From Myxococcaceae bacterium JPH2 (GTDB lineage Bacteria; Myxococcota; Myxococcia; Myxococcales; Myxococcaceae), in assembly GCA_016458225.1 (NCBI GenBank), contig JAEMGR010000020.1, forward strand, positions 1-64,000: a DNA stretch of 64,000 nucleotides, written 5' to 3'. The notes beneath the pieces were generated by a model, which searched no databases, was not told the origin of the DNA, and saw nothing but the letters and a program-made list of their open reading frames with translations. Both the position numbers and the translations under genes were made by a program. This document shows, one piece after another, positions 16,405-24,931 of the stretch. The first letter of the stretch is position 1. Every line of letters begins with the position of its first letter.

Positions 16405-16911
16405 ATGCGCGTGCGTACCCTCCAGGTCCTCCCCGTCCTCCTGCTGGCCGTCTGCGGCGCGGCCGGGGCCGCCGACTTCGTGGGTCCCGATAGCTGCAAG
16501 GGCTGCCACCCCGAGGCCTATGACGCCTGGATGCAGTCCAAGCATGCGCGGGCCACCGACTCGCTGGGCGAGCAGCAGAAGAAGGATGCGCGCTGCCTGT
16601 CCTGCCATGCCCCGGACCAGACCGAGCAGGGGTCGGCCGCCGTCACCTGCGAGACGTGCCATGGCGGTGGGCAGTACTACTCGCCCTCGTACGTGATGAA
16701 GGACGCGGAGCTGGCGCGGCTGGTGGGGCTGGTGGACCCGTCCGAGAAGATGTGCCGGACGTGCCACGACGCCTCCTCGCCCTCCCTCCGACCGTTCGAC
16801 TTCAAGGACGCGCTCAAGGCCATCGACCATTGGTCCGCTGAGCGCACCCGCAAGGCCGCCCGGGCCGAGGCGCCCCCCTCCACGCCGCCCCCCGCGAGCG
16901 CCAGGAAGTAG
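16405..16911 (+). CDS. Secreted tetraheme c-type cytochrome
   Basis: 168 aa from the ATG at 16405; an upstream in-frame ATG at 16333 would put sequence ahead of the signal peptide. The signal peptide (VLPVLLLAVCGAAGAADF) is followed by four CXXCH heme sites: CKGCH, CLSCH, CETCH and CRTCH, with extra His residues that could be distal ligands. The arrangement resembles the cytochrome c-554 group. The tail is Pro/Ala-rich. The protein should be periplasmic or surface exposed and carry electrons. No oxidoreductase partner is adjacent. It lies 6 bases upstream of engB, which may be cotranscribed for no functional reason. Confidence 0.88.
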   Translation: MRVRTLQVLPVLLLAVCGAAGAADFVGPDSCKGCHPEAYDAWMQSKHARATDSLGEQQKKDARCLSCHAPDQTEQGSAAVTCETCHGGGQYYSPSYVMKDAELARLVGLVDPSEKMCRTCHDASSPSLRPFDFKDALKAIDHWSAERTRKAARAEAPPSTPPPASARK

Positions 16912-16917
16912 CCCCGC

Positions 16918-17538
16918 TTGATCAAGATTCTCGACGCCCGCTTCGTCACCACCGCCGTGGAGCTGAAGGGCTTGCCCACGGACCACGCCGCGGAAGTGGC
17001 CTTCGTGGGCCGCTCCAACGTGGGCAAGTCCTCGATGATCAACACGCTCACCCAGCGCAAGAAGCTGGTGCGCGTGTCGAACACCCCGGGCCGCACGCGC
17101 ACGCTGAACTTCTTCGACGTGGACCTGGAGCGCGACGGCGTCCGGCACACGGTGCGGCTGGCGGACCTGCCCGGCTACGGCTTCGCCAAGGCGAGCAAGA
17201 CGGACAAGGCGCAGTGGCAGCAGATGATCACCTCGTACCTCCAGAACCGGCACCGGCTGGAGGTGGTGGTGAGCATCATCGACGCGGAGGTGGGTCCCAC
17301 CGAGGATGACCTCCTCACGCTGGACTACCTCCAGGCGCACAGCCGCCGCATCCTGGTGGTGGCCACCAAGGTGGACCGGCTCACCAAGGCGCAGCGCAAG
17401 CCCCGCTTGCATGCGCTGGCGGAACAGCTCGCGCTGCCTCGCGAGGCGGTGATGCCGTTCTCCTCCACCGAGCGGCTGGGCGTGGATGAGGTGTGGGGCA
17501 CGTTGCTGGATACGTTTGGCAAGGCAACGCGGCGTTGA
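16918..17538 (+). CDS. engB: Ribosome-biogenesis GTPase EngB (YsxC/YihA)
   Basis: 206 aa, TTG start at 16918. TRAFAC-class GTPase that assists assembly of the large ribosomal subunit. The G1 loop GRSNVGKSS is at residues 31-39, the switch region with NTPGRTRTLNFF follows, G3 is DLPGYG, G4 is TKVD and the G5 region is VMPFSST. Size and motif spacing are typical of the family. It sits 6 bases after the tetraheme cytochrome gene and likely shares its promoter. Confidence 0.97.
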   Translation: MIKILDARFVTTAVELKGLPTDHAAEVAFVGRSNVGKSSMINTLTQRKKLVRVSNTPGRTRTLNFFDVDLERDGVRHTVRLADLPGYGFAKASKTDKAQWQQMITSYLQNRHRLEVVVSIIDAEVGPTEDDLLTLDYLQAHSRRILVVATKVDRLTKAQRKPRLHALAEQLALPREAVMPFSSTERLGVDEVWGTLLDTFGKATRR

Positions 17539-17543
17539 GCGTT

Positions 17544-17564
17544 CCCCTCCCGGGCGAGGAGGGG
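17544..17564 (+). terminator. GC-rich hairpin after engB, possible terminator
   Basis: CCCCTCC at 17544-17550 pairs perfectly with GGAGGGG at 17558-17564 over a 7-base loop, starting 5 bases after the engB stop. No U-tract follows, so termination is uncertain. Confidence 0.4.
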
Positions 17565-17582
17565 CTGTGGTAGGGACCGCGC

Positions 17583-19244
17583 GTGTCCCAAAACGGCAAG
17601 ACGAACGGTGCTTCCTCGCCCCTCGCCCCGCGTGAGCTGCGCCAGCGGTTGATGCAGCTTTCGCCGCGGCAGCGCATGGACGCGATCCTCGACTCCCCGG
17701 ATACGCGTGCGCTCGTGCGCTCGCTGCCGGCGGAGGACCTCTACGTCACCATCCAGGAAGTAGGGCTCGCGGACTCCACGGAGCTGGTGCAGCTGGCCGC
17801 GCCCGCGCAGTTCCGCACCTTCGTGGACCTGGGGGGCTGGAAGAAGGACGCGCTCGCGCCCCACGACGTCCTCACGTGGCTGCGCGCCGCGCGCGGGGAC
17901 GAGCCGGAGGACTTCCTGCGCAAGGTCCACGCCCTGGACCTGGAGGTGCTCGAGTACCTGCTGAAGGAGTTCAGCGTGGTGCACGACCTGGAGGAGAACC
18001 CGGACGTCAACCCCGAGGGGATGACGCTGGAGACTCCCGAGGGGCGCTACCTCGTCGAGATCAAGGCCGAGGGCGTGGAGATGTCCGCCATGCGCGCCTT
18101 GCTCAACGACCTCATCGCGGAGAACCCCTTCGAGTCCGTGCGGCTGATGGAGGCCGTGCGCTGGGAGCTGCCCTCGGAGATGGAGGAGGCCGCGTTCCAG
18201 TTCCGCCGCGCGCGCCTGTCTGATTTGGGCTTCCCCTCGCTGGAGGAGGCCATGTCGCTGTTCAGCCGCGTGGAGGTGGGCCCGCGTCCCCAGGGTGGTC
18301 CGGGGACGGCGCTCGTGGCCACGGGGGGCCACCTCGACTACCTGGAGGCCGCGTTCCGCGAGCTGAGCGACGTGGAGCGGATGAACGCGGAGGACGAGCT
18401 GCGTGAGGTGGCCAACGCCGTGCTCGTGGCGGAGTTGGAGGACCCGGGCGACCTCGATGCCGTGCGCCGCGTGAGCGAGACGGTGCGCGACTCGCTGTCC
18501 CTGGGGCTGGAGCAGCTGTCGGGGTCGGATCCGGCGCGGGCGGGGGATGTGCTCCGCGACACGCCGATGCGGCGGGTGTTCCAGACGGGCTTCACGCTGA
18601 CGCTTCAGCTCAAGTTCCGCGCGGATCGGCTGTTCAAGCAGCCGCTGGCGCGCGTGGAGGACGTGCCGCTCCTGCTGCCCGAGGAGACCGCGGCGTTGGA
18701 GGCGCTGCGCCGCAAGCGACCGCGCCGTGCGCTGCGCGTCGCGGGGGCGGAGCCGGTGCCGTTCCGCTCGCTGCGTGAGCTGGCCTCGTCCGAGGCAATC
18801 CTGGCGCGTGCCGAGGGACAGGTCGCCGTGTTCGCGGCGCTGTTGGGCGGCGCGGAGGACTCGGCGCGCGAGGTGGTGGCTCGCTTCGGCGTGCCGCTGC
18901 CCATCCTCGGCGTCGAGCGGCTCTTGGCTGCCGCGGTGGCCATGGCCGTCTTGGAGGAGCGGGTGCATGTGCGGCCCGTGCCCCAGGGGCGCGTGGTGGA
19001 GCTGGGGCAGCGCCTCTTCGAGGGCACCCCGGACGCGCCCCGCCTGCGACCGAGCGCGGCCGAGCGTGCACTCGCGGGCCTGGAGCCGGCGGTCCCCGTC
19101 GAGGCGCGGCAGGAGCTGCGCCGCATGGTGGGTGTCGCGCTCGAGCGATTGTTGTCCGAGTTGGGCACGGCCTGGCTTCTGGAGGGCCGGCTGGACCCCA
19201 TCGCCTCCGCGGTCCTGCCCATGGAGGGCGGCGCGGTTCCGTAG
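17583..19244 (+). CDS. DUF6178-like protein, unknown function
   Basis: 553 aa, GTG start. The N-terminal half has ELRQRLMQLSPRQRMDAILD, then AEDLYVTIQEVGLADSTELV and DLGGWKKDALAPHDVLTWL, a pattern I associate with the DUF6178 family of delta-proteobacteria and myxobacteria. It is largely helical, with no signal peptide, membrane helix or nucleotide-binding motif, so it is presumably cytoplasmic. The C-terminal half is rich in Arg/Ala/Glu helices and repeated RRMxxxALERLL-like turns. No biochemical role is known to me. It lies between engB and surface-polysaccharide genes, with a possible terminator upstream, so it may be its own unit. Confidence 0.7.
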   Translation: MSQNGKTNGASSPLAPRELRQRLMQLSPRQRMDAILDSPDTRALVRSLPAEDLYVTIQEVGLADSTELVQLAAPAQFRTFVDLGGWKKDALAPHDVLTWLRAARGDEPEDFLRKVHALDLEVLEYLLKEFSVVHDLEENPDVNPEGMTLETPEGRYLVEIKAEGVEMSAMRALLNDLIAENPFESVRLMEAVRWELPSEMEEAAFQFRRARLSDLGFPSLEEAMSLFSRVEVGPRPQGGPGTALVATGGHLDYLEAAFRELSDVERMNAEDELREVANAVLVAELEDPGDLDAVRRVSETVRDSLSLGLEQLSGSDPARAGDVLRDTPMRRVFQTGFTLTLQLKFRADRLFKQPLARVEDVPLLLPEETAALEALRRKRPRRALRVAGAEPVPFRSLRELASSEAILARAEGQVAVFAALLGGAEDSAREVVARFGVPLPILGVERLLAAAVAMAVLEERVHVRPVPQGRVVELGQRLFEGTPDAPRLRPSAAERALAGLEPAVPVEARQELRRMVGVALERLLSELGTAWLLEGRLDPIASAVLPMEGGAVP

Positions 19245-19403
19245 GTTTTTCAGTCCCGCGCCCGGCATGGGCGCGCGACTTCCGTGCAAGGCCCCGGAGA
19301 TACAGGGCTTTGCACGGCGCCTCTCCGTGGCACGGCCTTCGCTTTCCGAACCACCGCGCAGTGCCGGGCAGTTCGACAGGCGACAGGCGGGGAGGACGAG
19401 GGC

Positions 19404-20690
19404 ATGGGGCCGGGCGGGCAGGAGCAGCGCCGCGACGTGGTGGCGTTCTGCATGCTGGTGTCGTTCGCGGCGGTCATGTACGCGGTGCCGGGGGAATGGC
19501 TGCCTGTCTTGGAGCCGCTGCGACTGGCACTGGTGACATCCGGTCTGGCCGCGGGGCTGGTGGTGATGCGGCGGCTGGGGCGCGCCGAGCCGCTCTACCT
19601 CGATGGCGCGCGCGGCTGGGCGCTGCTGGCGTTCGCCACGCTGGCCTTCTGCTCCATGGCCTGGTCCGTGGATCCCGAGGTGACGCGCGCGCAGGGCATC
19701 GAGCTGCTGAAGCTCACCGCCATCTACCTGACGCTCGTCAACGTCATCACGAATGGCCGGCGGCTGATGGCCATGTGCATCGCGATGGTGCTGGCGTCCA
19801 TCGTGACGTCCATCGGGGTCATCAACTGGTTCCGCGTGGGCGAGAACATGGTGGAGGGCTTTCGCTCCCGCTGGGTGGGCGTCTACGCGGACCCGAACCA
19901 CATGGCCATGAACATGGTGGTGGTGGTGCCGCTGGCGGTGGCGATGCTCGCGCGCAAGGGCAGCCCGTGGCTCTTCCGGTTGGCGTGCGCCGCGGCGGCG
20001 GTGCTCGCGGTGGTGGCCATCGTGTTGAGCCACTCGCGCGGCGGGTTCATCGGGCTGTCGGTGGCGATGGTCCTGTGGGCCATCCGCGAGAAGCGGCGCA
20101 TGCAGGCCATCGTGGTAGGCCTGATCTTCATCGCCGGTCTCGCGGTGTTCGCGCCCAAGAGCTTCTGGGCTCGCAACGAGACGGTGGCTGACTTCCATGA
20201 AGATGCCTCGGCGATGGGCCGCGTCTACGCGTGGCAGGTGGCCAGTCGCATCAGCCTGGATCAACCGCTGCTGGGCGTGGGGGCGGGAGGCTTCCGCTAC
20301 GCGTGGCCGCTCTACGCGCCCCCCGAGGCGCATCGGGCCTACGTGGCCCACAACATCTTCTTGGACGTGATTGGCGAGCTGGGCTGGATAGGCCTGCTCT
20401 TCTTCCTCACGTTCGTGGGAGGTGCCACGGGCGGCGCGTTCGCGGCCTCGCGCGATGTCGAGTTGGGGTGGCTTGCCCGAGCGCTGTCGTCGTCGATGGC
20501 GGGCTACCTCATCTGCGACCTGTTCTCCGGCTACATCCTCTCGGCGCACCTGTATGTGTTGTTCGGGTTGGCCGCGAGCGTTCATCGAATCGTCCTGGCG
20601 GGAGAGCGCGCTCGGGCGCCGCAGTACGTCCCCGTCGTGGACGGCGAGCCCGTGAGGGGGGCGTGGGAGGGATCCGGCCATGCGGCGTGA
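19404..20690 (+). CDS. O-antigen ligase/polymerase-type membrane protein (Wzy_C)
   Basis: 428 aa from the ATG at 19404, which follows a GGAGGACGAG ribosome-binding site. About ten membrane helices are visible, and the large periplasmic segment with SRWVGVYADPNHMAMNMV and SHSRGGFIGLS is typical of the O-antigen ligase/Wzy family. Such proteins join polysaccharide repeat units or ligate them to lipid A in the inner membrane. The adjacent glycosyltransferase supports a role in surface glycan assembly. Ligase and polymerase are not separable by sequence alone. The stop is 10 bases before the next start. Confidence 0.85.
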   Translation: MGPGGQEQRRDVVAFCMLVSFAAVMYAVPGEWLPVLEPLRLALVTSGLAAGLVVMRRLGRAEPLYLDGARGWALLAFATLAFCSMAWSVDPEVTRAQGIELLKLTAIYLTLVNVITNGRRLMAMCIAMVLASIVTSIGVINWFRVGENMVEGFRSRWVGVYADPNHMAMNMVVVVPLAVAMLARKGSPWLFRLACAAAAVLAVVAIVLSHSRGGFIGLSVAMVLWAIREKRRMQAIVVGLIFIAGLAVFAPKSFWARNETVADFHEDASAMGRVYAWQVASRISLDQPLLGVGAGGFRYAWPLYAPPEAHRAYVAHNIFLDVIGELGWIGLLFFLTFVGGATGGAFAASRDVELGWLARALSSSMAGYLICDLFSGYILSAHLYVLFGLAASVHRIVLAGERARAPQYVPVVDGEPVRGAWEGSGHAA

Positions 20691-20700
20691 GGAGTCGCGG

Positions 20701-21837
20701 ATGGGGCGAGACCAGCCGCTCCGGCTGGTGCAGTTCACGCGCTCGTTCCACATTGGAGGCACCGAGGTGCAGGTGCTGGAGCTCTTGCGCGGCCTGCCGC
20801 CGAGCTACCGGCTCCAGGTCTCGGTCCTCGAGGACGTGGGCCCGTTGATGGGCACGGTGTGGAAGCTCGGCTATGCGCCGCAGGTGTTCTCGCTGCGCGG
20901 CTCGCTCGCGCAGCCCAATACCGCGCGGCAGGTGTACCGCATGGCCCGCTGGCTCAAGCAGCAGCGCATCGAGCTGGTGCACGTGCACGACTTCTACTCG
21001 AGCATCGTCGCCGTGCCGGCCGCGAAGCTCGCGGGCACCAAGGTCATCGTCGGGCGTCTGGACTTGTCGCACTGGCAGGGCAGCGCGCGCCGCGCCATCC
21101 ACTCACGGATGACGCGATTGGCGGACCACGTGGTGGCCAACGCGGAGGCCATCCGGAAGATGCTCGTCGAGCGCGAGGGGCTGTCCGCCTCACGCATCTC
21201 CGTGATTCACAACGGCCTGGACCTGACGCGCTTCGATGCCCGCGTCGCCGAGGGCCTCAAGGGGCCGCTGCCGGACACGGGCGGCGCCCCGGTGGTCGTC
21301 CACGTGGCCAACATGAACCACGCGGTGAAGCGGCAGGAGGATCTGCTGCTCGCGCTGGCCATGCTTCGCCACAGCGGGACGCGCCTGCATGCGTACCTGG
21401 TGGGAGACGGTCCCCGTCGTCCCGCGCTCGAGCGCACGGCGGCGGAGCTGGGCATCGCCGACACGGTGCACTTCCTCCGACATCGCACCGACGTTCCCGC
21501 CATCTACGGCAAGGCAACCTTCGGCGTCCTGTGCTCGTCCGCGGAGGGGATGTCCAATGCCGTCATGGAGGGCATGGCGTCCGGCTTGCCCATGGTGGTG
21601 ACGCGGGTGGGGGGGAACACGGACCTCATCGTCGAGGGAGAGCGCGGGCGTGTCGTCGAAGCCGAGCGGCCCGCCCAACTCGCCCAGGTCTTCCGGCAGC
21701 TCCTCGCAAATCCTCGGAAAGCGAGCGAAATGGGAGCAGCCGCCCGAGCCTTCGTCGCGCGGGAGCTCTCCCTGGAGCGGATGGTGCGGCTGCACGACGC
21801 GCTGTACCGGCGGATCGCCCGGGGGCCGGACGCCTGA
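20701..21837 (+). CDS. GT4-type glycosyltransferase (GT-B fold)
   Basis: 378 aa. I start at the ATG at 20701, which has a GAGGAG 7 bases upstream; the in-frame ATG at 20680 overlaps the ligase gene. The N-terminal domain opens with RLVQFTRSFHIGGTEVQVLEL, typical of GT4 family donors. The C-terminal domain has the nucleotide-sugar EX7E element near EGMSNAVMEGMASGLPMVV. It transfers a sugar from a nucleotide donor to a glycan or lipid acceptor in the cytoplasm or at the inner membrane. It is likely cotranscribed with the ligase/polymerase gene. The substrate cannot be named. Confidence 0.9.
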   Translation: MGRDQPLRLVQFTRSFHIGGTEVQVLELLRGLPPSYRLQVSVLEDVGPLMGTVWKLGYAPQVFSLRGSLAQPNTARQVYRMARWLKQQRIELVHVHDFYSSIVAVPAAKLAGTKVIVGRLDLSHWQGSARRAIHSRMTRLADHVVANAEAIRKMLVEREGLSASRISVIHNGLDLTRFDARVAEGLKGPLPDTGGAPVVVHVANMNHAVKRQEDLLLALAMLRHSGTRLHAYLVGDGPRRPALERTAAELGIADTVHFLRHRTDVPAIYGKATFGVLCSSAEGMSNAVMEGMASGLPMVVTRVGGNTDLIVEGERGRVVEAERPAQLAQVFRQLLANPRKASEMGAAARAFVARELSLERMVRLHDALYRRIARGPDA

Positions 21838-22382
21838 TCGCCGCATGTCAGACCGGCGTGGATACTTCCTCCCCGCCGGCGCAATGGGGGGCCTGCTCAC
21901 TCGTTTGAAGATCTGGAGCCTCGTCCGTTGTAGAGGCGCGCCCGTGACTCCCACCCTGTATTCAGATGGGGCAGAGTGGAAAAACGAGATTTTCGTGATG
22001 TTTGACGCAAGAGTGTGGTAAGGGCGCGTCACGCGTTGCAGGAAACAGCCTCCGTGCCCAGGGTGTTGGTTGCTGGGGAGTGAGGGGCGGGGTGGCCGGG
22101 CGCGTGCGGCTGGAATCGTACCGGGTGGGAAACGGTTCCAAGAGGTGTCCGCGAGCGAGGGCAGCGAATTGGACCCACGCGCGGGCATCCAGACATGATG
22201 GCGGCACCGAGAGCCTCGGCTCACGGTTTCTGCCTGCGACTTTACGAGGCCCGGCCGACCAGGTCAGAGGCCCGGGGCGCTCGCCGGTAAAACTCCAAGG
22301 TACCGGCGAGCGCTCTCTTTTTTTGTCCAAGGCGCGGAGCCGAGGGCGAGGTCCATCGCTCTGCTAGGGTGCTCGCCCTCGC
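21838..22382. other. 545-bp gap with an orphan terminator and local hairpins
   Basis: No convincing coding frame. It holds hairpin 22111-22140 (8-bp stem TGGAATCG with CGGTTCCA, 14-base loop), hairpin 22207-22219 (CCGAG with CTCGG), a repeated GAGGCCCGG element at 22246 and 22267, and the strong terminator at 22277-22327. A noncoding RNA, or a 5' leader with attenuator for the gene at 22383, are both possible. See findings. Confidence 0.5.
22277..22327 (+). terminator. Strong rho-independent terminator on the plus strand
   Basis: Perfect 13-bp stem, GCGCTCGCCGGTA at 22277-22289 with TACCGGCGAGCGC at 22301-22313, an 11-base loop, then TCTCTTTTTTTG. The nearest upstream gene ends about 440 bases earlier, so it either terminates a long 3' UTR or a separate RNA, or attenuates the gene starting at 22383. 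Confidence 0.92.
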
Positions 22383-23780
22383 ATGCCGCGCGCGTCTCTC
22401 TTCCGTGATCCGATTGTCCTGTCGATGACGCTCCGGCCTCGCGCTGTCGCGACCGTGCTGGCGGGCGTGTTCGTGTTGCTCGCGCTGCGACTGGGGCACT
22501 TCGTCGATCGCTTCGCGGTCAACCTCGTGTTCTGGGACCAGTGGGACTTTCTCCAGGGTCTCTTCGATGGCTCCGGCGCCTGGACGCTCTTTCGTTGGCA
22601 GCATGGCCCGCATCGGCAGGGGCTCGCGCAGTGGATCATCGCGGGCGTGTACCGCGCGAGCGACTGGAACGGACGCGCGGATGCGGCCTGCGCCGCGGTG
22701 GTGATGCTGCTCGCGGGAGTGCTCGCGCTGCTCCTCGTGCGCCGCGCGGGTGGGCCGCTTCGGGTGGTGGACGCGGTGGTGCCGCTGCTCTTCCTCACCA
22801 CGCAGAACGCGGAGACGTACGCGGGCACGCCCAACCTGGCGCATGGGGCCCTGCCGTGCCTCATCCTCGTCTCGGTCGGTTGTGCGCTGACGCTCGAGTC
22901 CCCCGTGCCGCGCGCGGTGCTCCTCGCGGTGCTGTCCGTGCTGGGCGTCAGTGGCGGCTTCGGCATGGCGCTGGGCGGAATCATCCCGGCGATGCTCGGG
23001 GTGTTCGCCCTGGGCCCTGGGCTCACCGTGCGCGAGCGCGTGGTGCAATTGCTGGCCGCCGTGGTCTCGGGCGCGGGGGTGCTGCTCTTCCTGCATGGCT
23101 ACACCTTGCAGCCCGCCGTGGAGTGCTTCGCCTTCCCGCATCCCCGTCCACTGGAGTACCTGCCGTTCGGGGCCTTCGTGCTGGCGCGTCCTTTCGGCGT
23201 GCTGCCGGGGCACGGCGCGGCGGCGGGGGTGCTCGCGGGTGCTCTCGGGCTCGGCGTGCTGGGGGCCGCCGTGGGCGCGACGGTTCAGGTGCTGCGCTCG
23301 CGTGGCGGGACGGCTCGCACGCGGGCCGTGAGCGCGCTCGCGGGCTTCGCGATCCTCTTCGCGGCCCAGAGCGCGGTGGGGCGGGTCTGCACGGGGTTGG
23401 AGTTCGCCGCGGCCAGTCGCTACGTGCCCTATGTCGTGCCCGGGCTGCTCGCGCTCTACCTCATGCTGCGCGACACGCGGCTCTCACCGCCCGTGGCGCG
23501 CGCATTGCCCCTGTGCTTCCTCGTGCTGTGCGTGGCCAAGGAGCTGCGCATGGGACCCAGCCTGGACGAGGCGCGCGCCTATTCCTCGGGCAAGCGGCAC
23601 TGGCGTGACTGCTACCTGCGCGAGCACGACATCGCGCGGTGCGATCGCGAGACGGGCTTCTCGGTGTACCCCGATCCCTCGTGGACCCACCTGCAGGCGA
23701 AGCTCGACTGGCTGGAGGCGCGCGGGCTGAGCTTCTTCCATGGCCGAGCGCGACCCCAGGTGGCTGCGCCGGAGCGATAG
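22383..23780 (+). CDS. Polytopic membrane protein, possible glycan-related function
   Basis: 465 aa with roughly nine to ten hydrophobic segments, beginning with VATVLAGVFVLLALRLG. A soluble loop after the first segment carries LVFWDQWDFLQGLFDGSGAWTL, an Asp/Trp-rich stretch, and the C-terminal tail is soluble and charged (CYLREHDIARCDRE). Loop acidic residues after the first helix are a feature of GT-C-type transferases, but I cannot assign the family. The start at 22383 is uncertain; an ATG at 22425 is also possible. It lies just after the orphan terminator and downstream of the glycosyltransferase, so a surface glycan role is a guess. Confidence 0.65.
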   Translation: MPRASLFRDPIVLSMTLRPRAVATVLAGVFVLLALRLGHFVDRFAVNLVFWDQWDFLQGLFDGSGAWTLFRWQHGPHRQGLAQWIIAGVYRASDWNGRADAACAAVVMLLAGVLALLLVRRAGGPLRVVDAVVPLLFLTTQNAETYAGTPNLAHGALPCLILVSVGCALTLESPVPRAVLLAVLSVLGVSGGFGMALGGIIPAMLGVFALGPGLTVRERVVQLLAAVVSGAGVLLFLHGYTLQPAVECFAFPHPRPLEYLPFGAFVLARPFGVLPGHGAAAGVLAGALGLGVLGAAVGATVQVLRSRGGTARTRAVSALAGFAILFAAQSAVGRVCTGLEFAAASRYVPYVVPGLLALYLMLRDTRLSPPVARALPLCFLVLCVAKELRMGPSLDEARAYSSGKRHWRDCYLREHDIARCDRETGFSVYPDPSWTHLQAKLDWLEARGLSFFHGRARPQVAAPER

Positions 23781-24016
23781 CGCGCGGGTGTGGATGCGTC
23801 GGCTGGCTTGCCTCCCTGCCTGTATTCCAGGGTGAGGACCCAGGCGATACGACGTCCCGTGTCCTGGCCCGTGTCGAGCATCGAACACAGTGCGCTGTTG
23901 TGAATAAGTCGGCGGCGATGGAGTCTCAGCGCGAGTGTTGAACGCCCTGAAGGTCCGTCGTGCCAGCGCGGATGTGGCTGGCGCGGCTCAGGCGGCAGTC
24001 CGCGTGGAGATGGGTC

Positions 24017-24922
24017 ATGGCTTCTTCTCGATGGTGGGTGTGTCTGGCGGTGGGCTTGGCGACGCAGGGCGCTTTCGCGCAGACGGCCCCGGTGGCCGCG
24101 ATGGAGCCCGCTTCCGAGTCCTACGACGACTCGGACCAGGATGACGACTCGGGGCCGGTCGCTCCGTCGCCGCCCCCCGAGCTTCCGTCCGAGAACCCCA
24201 CGGCGCGCCCGGACAACGACTCGGTGTGGGCGTCGGGCTTCTGGTTCTGGGATGGCGGCCAGTGGATCTTCAAGTCCGGCGGCTGGGTGGAGCGCATGCC
24301 GGGCTACCAGTTCGTCAACGGCTACTGGGCGCAAGATGGAGACGTCTGGCGCTGGGTGTCGGGCGGCTGGGCTCGGCCCGGCTCGACGGATGTCGAGATC
24401 CCCATCGCGGTGGACAACGAGGAGGTGACGACCGCTCAGGCGCCGCCTCCGCTGCGCCAGGAGTCTCGCCCGCAGCCGCCTGCTCCGGAGTACGTCTGGG
24501 CTCCCGGTTACTGGTACTGGGGCATCGGCGGCTGGGAATGGGTGACGGGCGACTGGGTCGCTCCGCCTCGCGCCGGGCTCGTCTTCGTCACGCCCCGCTG
24601 GGTCCGCCGAGGCCCGTCCTGGGTCTTCATGGGCGGTGGCTGGGCGTCGCGCGGGACGCTGAGCGTGTCCATCCCCGTCTATCGCCACGCCAGCATCGCG
24701 GTCTCACTGGGGCGCCCCAACGTCTTCCTGCGCAGCTGGTACCGCTACCCCATGGTGTCCTGGCGTCATGTGCCCGAGCCGCGCTACCGCTACCACGAGG
24801 GGCGCTGGACGCACTACGAGAGCCACGTGCGTTCGCCGCCGCCCTCGCGCTACCACTCCGCGAGCCCCGGTCCGCGCTCGGGCGGGCACGGGGGCGGGCG
24901 GGGTGGCGGCCACCGCCACTGA
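24017..24922 (+). CDS. Secreted YXWGXW-repeat protein
   Basis: 301 aa from the ATG at 24017, after a GGAGATGG element. The signal peptide (WVCLAVGLATQGAFAQ) is followed by an acidic/Pro-rich stretch. Then come repeated aromatic units: FWFWDGGQWIFKSGGW, GYWAQDGDVWRWVSGGW, GYWYWGIGGWEWVTGDW. This is the YXWGXW-repeat family of exported proteins. The C-terminus is His/Gly/Arg-rich (GGHGGGRGGGHRH). The role is unknown; repeated Trp/Tyr strands suggest a beta-rich, possibly carbohydrate- or envelope-binding protein. It has its own 236-bp upstream gap. Confidence 0.8.
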   Translation: MASSRWWVCLAVGLATQGAFAQTAPVAAMEPASESYDDSDQDDDSGPVAPSPPPELPSENPTARPDNDSVWASGFWFWDGGQWIFKSGGWVERMPGYQFVNGYWAQDGDVWRWVSGGWARPGSTDVEIPIAVDNEEVTTAQAPPPLRQESRPQPPAPEYVWAPGYWYWGIGGWEWVTGDWVAPPRAGLVFVTPRWVRRGPSWVFMGGGWASRGTLSVSIPVYRHASIAVSLGRPNVFLRSWYRYPMVSWRHVPEPRYRYHEGRWTHYESHVRSPPPSRYHSASPGPRSGGHGGGRGGGHRH

Positions 24923-24931
24923 GTCCAGGGC

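Noticed and set aside
17325-20762. A 1145-codon minus-strand frame crossing engB, the DUF6178 gene and the ligase gene
   Set aside because: It covers three well-supported plus-strand genes and has low-complexity His/Arg/Gln/Ala composition.
22002-22024. TTGACG with TAAGGG as a promoter for the possible RNA in the 22 kb gap
   Set aside because: The spacer is only 11 bases, too short for a sigma-A promoter.
21838-22327. Identity of the gap RNA as 6S, tmRNA, RNase P or SRP RNA
   Set aside because: The characteristic conserved blocks of these RNAs are not seen.
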